DNA of 14,788 nucleotides, from contig JBOGFI010000054.1 in NCBI GenBank assembly GCA_050743365.1, positions 1 through 14,788 on the forward strand. Direction: 5' to 3'. The notes under the pieces are model-generated. The model was not told where the DNA came from. It searched no databases and was given only the letters and a program-made list of their open reading frames with translations. The translations under genes and the position numbers were made by a program. This DNA is from JBOGFI01 sp050743365. GTDB lineage: Bacteria; Actinomycetota; Acidimicrobiia; IMCC26256; JACDBD01. This document shows, piece after piece, positions 12,738 through 14,788 of this stretch; position 1 is the stretch's first letter; each line of letters starts with the position of its first letter.

Positions 12738-13585
12738 GTCGCGATCTCCGCGACGCCGTCCTTGATGACCAGGTCGCCGTCGGGGTTGCTCGTCTCGTAG
12801 GCGTAGGCCACCACGCCGTCGCGCGCTCCTGCGCGCCAGAAGCGCGTCGTGATCTCCCGGCCCGGTAGGACCGGCTTCGAAAACCGCACCGCCAGTCGCT
12901 TCAGCCGGGTGGGGTCGCCGCCCGCGAGGTTCGCGATAGCGGCCCAGCTCGTGAACGCCATGGTGCAGAGGCCGTGGATGATGATCCCCGGCAGGCCCAC
13001 GGACTTCGCGAACTCGTCGTCGAGATGGATCGGGACCGTGTCACCCGACGCCTCGGAGTAGCGGAACGTCTGGTCCCGGTCGAGCCGCTGGGTGGCGACG
13101 GCGACCGGTTCCGACGCCCGCACCTCCTCCGGGAAGCGGTGAGCGGGGGCGTCTTCACCCTTCCCCTCGCCCTCGCTGACACCCCGGAAGAACGTCACCG
13201 AGTACTGCTCGTTGACGAGGCTCCCCTGCTCGTCGCGCGTCTCCGTGCGCGACACCACGGTGGTGCCCGACGGCTTCACCCGGACACCGATGGGGGTGGC
13301 CTTCGAGCGCACGACCATTCCGGGCTCGAGGACGCGGTGAAAGTACATGTCCTGCTCGCCGTGCACGACGAAGGGCATCGCCTCGGCGGGCGTCACCGCA
13401 CCGACGGCGCCGCCCATGGCGTCCCAGACCGGCACGACCGCGAACACCGGCGGTGCGAGCTCGCCGCCGACGTGGGCGGGGATCGGGTCGTTGGTGGCGG
13501 CAGCGTAGGCCTTGGCACGGTCGGCCTCGACCTTGAACTCGCGCTCGTCGGTCGACTGGCCGACCTTGTCGATGGCGAAAGTCAT
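12734..13585 (-). CDS. Double-hotdog MaoC-family dehydratase (enoyl-CoA hydratase 2-like)
   Basis: A 283-residue protein made of two hotdog domains, expected to hydrate or dehydrate acyl-CoA thioesters. The N-terminal domain (about 1-135) has YAAATNDPIPAHVGGELAPP and DMYFHRVLEPGMVVRSKATP. The C-terminal hydratase-2 domain has SEASGDTVPIHLDDEFAKSV followed by GLPGIIIHGLCTMAF. The catalytic Asp182 and His187 of the D-x-N-P-x-H motif are kept, but the Asn is Val184. ATG 13585 has a GGAGAG 7 nt upstream and overlaps the stop of the TraR-like gene as ATGA; its own stop overlaps the MoaD-like start. A role in fatty-acid or alkanoate metabolism is likely; the substrate is unknown. Confidence 0.88.
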   Translation of the reverse strand: MTFAIDKVGQSTDEREFKVEADRAKAYAAATNDPIPAHVGGELAPPVFAVVPVWDAMGGAVGAVTPAEAMPFVVHGEQDMYFHRVLEPGMVVRSKATPIGVRVKPSGTTVVSRTETRDEQGSLVNEQYSVTFFRGVSEGEGKGEDAPAHRFPEEVRASEPVAVATQRLDRDQTFRYSEASGDTVPIHLDDEFAKSVGLPGIIIHGLCTMAFTSWAAIANLAGGDPTRLKRLAVRFSKPVLPGREITTRFWRAGARDGVVAYAYETSNPDGDLVIKDGVAEIAT

Positions 13586-13965
13586 CGTGATGCTCTCCTG
13601 CCGTCGTGGTTGCGTTCGATGTCGGCGGTGTCGACGTTGGTGCGGGCGGCGGGGATCGCCTCGAGGCGCTCCGAGGCGATGGGGCGGCCGGTGATCTCGT
13701 CGATCCCGTAGGTGCCCTCGTCGATGCGCTGGAGGGCGGCCTGGATCTCGCCCAGCTCGGCCTCCAGCTGCTCCAGGATCGAGAGGTCCTTCTCTCGCTC
13801 GAAGGTCTCGGAGGCCGTGTCGGCCGGGTGCTGGTCGTAGTCGGCCAGCTCGGAGACCTGGTCGTTCTCGCCGCCGTCGCCGAGCTCGCCTCGCACCGAG
13901 TGGATGAGCCCCTCCACCCGGCTCCTCTCGGCGAGCAGCCGCTGGCGCGCTTCGTCCCCGTCCAC
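13582..13965 (-). CDS. TraR/DksA-family protein without zinc-finger cysteines
   Basis: A 127-residue protein with the DksA layout: an N-terminal coiled coil (about 5-82, including DTASETFEREKDLSILEQLE and ELGEIQAALQRIDEGTYG) followed by the globular GTYGIDEITGRPIASERLEA and IPAARTNVDTADIE. DksA-type proteins insert the coiled coil into the RNA polymerase secondary channel. The four zinc ligands expected after GTYG and after EAIPAAR are Asp89, Thr92, Asn110 and Thr113 here, and the protein has no cysteine at all. GTG 13965 is preceded by TAGCCT 7 nt upstream and no Shine-Dalgarno. It begins a three-gene operon with the MaoC and MoaD-like genes. Role in transcription is inferred from the fold only. 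Confidence 0.85.
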   Translation of the reverse strand: MDGDEARQRLLAERSRVEGLIHSVRGELGDGGENDQVSELADYDQHPADTASETFEREKDLSILEQLEAELGEIQAALQRIDEGTYGIDEITGRPIASERLEAIPAARTNVDTADIERNHDGRRASR

Positions 13966-13972
13966 GGAGGTC

Positions 13973-13978
13973 AGGCTA
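13973..13978 (-). promoter_or_regulatory. Candidate -10 element of the TraR-MaoC-MoaD operon
   Basis: TAGCCT on the minus strand, 7 nt before GTG 13965. This is consistent with a leaderless transcript; no -35 is recognisable. Confidence 0.4.
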
Positions 13979-14049
13979 CCCGGGGGGTCGCGCCGCTCGC
14001 GAGCCGACGACCCGACGCCGCAGGACCGTCTCGCGCCGGCTGCGCCAGT

Positions 14050-14670
14050 TCACGACCCGGCCAGGCGCAGCTCGAGGAACTCGGCCTCTTCGGAGAGGAG
14101 GTGGGTCAGGGCCTGGAGGCGCCCATCGGCATCGTCGAGCTCGAGCAGGCGCTGGGCGTCGAGGGGCCCGAGCGGGGCGACCGCCGCGGCCTCGAACGAG
14201 GCCCGCCCGGGATCGTCGTCGAGCCGCACGTCCACGAGCGGCGAAGGCTCTCCCAGCTCGGCCCGGAGGGCCAGCACCCGGAGCAGGAGGCGCTCCACCT
14301 CGTCACGCCGCCCGGCCGCGGCCGACAGCGGCGCCGGGTCGTCGAGCAGCTCGATCTCGGCGCGCGGGTACGGCTCCTCGGGCAGCCAGCGGCGGACGCG
14401 AAGGCGGCGGGTGCCGACGGCAGCGAGGACATAGCGCCCGTCGGGGAGACGCCCCGCCTCGAGGATCCGCGCCACGGTGCCGACCGGGAACCGGGTGTCA
14501 CCCCCGCCGACTTCGCTGCCCCGCTCGATGAGCACCACACCGAACTCGCCGTCGCCGGCGAGGCACGCCTCGGTGAGGGCGCGGTAGCGCGCCTCGAACA
14601 CGTGGAGCGGCAGCAGCGCGTGCGGGAACAAGACACTGCCGAGCGGGAACATGGGGATCGCCCGACCCAT
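14050..14670 (-). CDS. LON substrate-binding (N-terminal) domain protein
   Basis: A 206-residue protein made only of the PUA-like LON N-terminal domain: IPMFPLGSVLFPHALLPLHV, FEARYRALTEACLAGDGEFG, VVLIERGSEVGG, FPVGTVARILEAGRLPDGRY, VLAAVGTRRLRVRRWLPEEP, and a helical C-terminus ending LSEEAEFLELRLAGS. There is no AAA+ ATPase or Ser-Lys protease domain, so it is not a Lon protease; stand-alone versions are common in actinobacteria and have no firm function. ATG 14670 is preceded by TAGCGT 8 nt upstream, again without a Shine-Dalgarno. It is 84 nt from the next gene downstream and 29 nt from the stop of the gene upstream. Confidence 0.87.
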   Translation of the reverse strand: MGRAIPMFPLGSVLFPHALLPLHVFEARYRALTEACLAGDGEFGVVLIERGSEVGGGDTRFPVGTVARILEAGRLPDGRYVLAAVGTRRLRVRRWLPEEPYPRAEIELLDDPAPLSAAAGRRDEVERLLLRVLALRAELGEPSPLVDVRLDDDPGRASFEAAAVAPLGPLDAQRLLELDDADGRLQALTHLLSEEAEFLELRLAGS

Positions 14671-14678
14671 CGTCGGCG

Positions 14679-14684
14679 ACGCTA
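14679..14684 (-). promoter_or_regulatory. Candidate -10 element of the LON-domain gene
   Basis: TAGCGT on the minus strand, 8 nt before ATG 14670, in the 29-nt gap after the preceding gene. Confidence 0.35.
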
Positions 14685-14699
14685 CGCGCTCATGGTGGC

Positions 14700-14788
14700 T
14701 CAGTTCCCGCGGGCGCGCAGCGCGGCCGCCTGGCGGGCCACGCGCTCGGCGTCGTCGCCGGTCAGCCCGGACGCGACCTCGTCGAGCT
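14700..14788 (-). CDS. 3' end of an unidentified gene (partial, start off window)
   Basis: Only the last 28 codons and the stop (TGA at 14702-14700) are inside the window. They read LDEVASGLTGDDAERVARQA and then AALRARGN. The sequence is an amphipathic, Ala/Arg-rich helix, not enough to name a family. This frame is preferred because one other frame has an early stop and the third gives an Arg-rich run. It precedes the LON-domain gene in the same direction. Confidence 0.45.
   Translation of the reverse strand, partial: LDEVASGLTGDDAERVARQAAALRARGN

Overview
The window is very GC-rich, almost every gene has G or C at third codon positions, and starts include ATG, GTG, TTG and probably CTG. Gene content and order point to an actinobacterium: mshA (mycothiol) next to a YbjN-domain gene, proC next to a small excisionase-type HTH gene, rex heading a hem operon with a cobA/hemD fusion, an RsiG-like gene and a mycobacterial-type SodA. 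Early-branching classes such as Acidimicrobiia are my best guess, but that placement is inference. I see no rRNA, tRNA, CRISPR array, insertion sequence or phage module; this looks like ordinary core chromosome.

Layout. (1) 1-4519, minus strand: a tight tetrapyrrole operon read rex > sirC-like > hemA > hemC > cobA/hemD (the last runs off the left edge). Junctions are 4-nt overlaps (ATGA, GTGA), one 19-nt overlap and one 7-nt gap. A close match to the Rex operator (4585-4602) lies just upstream of rex. (2) 4634-5013, plus strand: a frameshifted remnant of a small membrane-protein gene, divergent from rex across that operator. (3) 4881-6407, minus: an acyl-CoA synthetase-like adenylate-forming enzyme, followed upstream by about 309 bases without a supported gene. 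(4) 6717-7687, minus: a DUF62 SAM hydroxide adenosyltransferase-like gene coupled by GTGA to a 30-codon single-span membrane peptide. (5) 7760-8883, minus: proC and a small HTH gene, with an unusual structured 200-base region upstream of proC. (6) 9148-10796, minus: mshA and a YbjN-domain gene. (7) 10845-11749, minus: an RsiG-like protein with the c-di-GMP-binding signature, coupled by GTGA to an XRE-family regulator. (8) 11874-12485, plus: superoxide dismutase. (9) 12486-13965, minus: a TraR/DksA-like protein without zinc cysteines, a double-hotdog MaoC dehydratase and a MoaD-like protein, joined by ATGA and CTGA overlaps. (10) 14050-14788, minus: a LON-substrate-binding-domain protein and the 3' end of an unidentified gene.

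How the genes fit together: region 1 makes uroporphyrinogen III and siroheme from glutamyl-tRNA, with Rex able to tie the pathway to the NADH/NAD+ ratio. mshA (mycothiol) and sodA are redox-defence genes. The RsiG-like/XRE pair is the most promising undescribed unit: a predicted c-di-GMP-binding protein coupled to a DNA-binding regulator, with no WhiG-type sigma gene beside it in this window.
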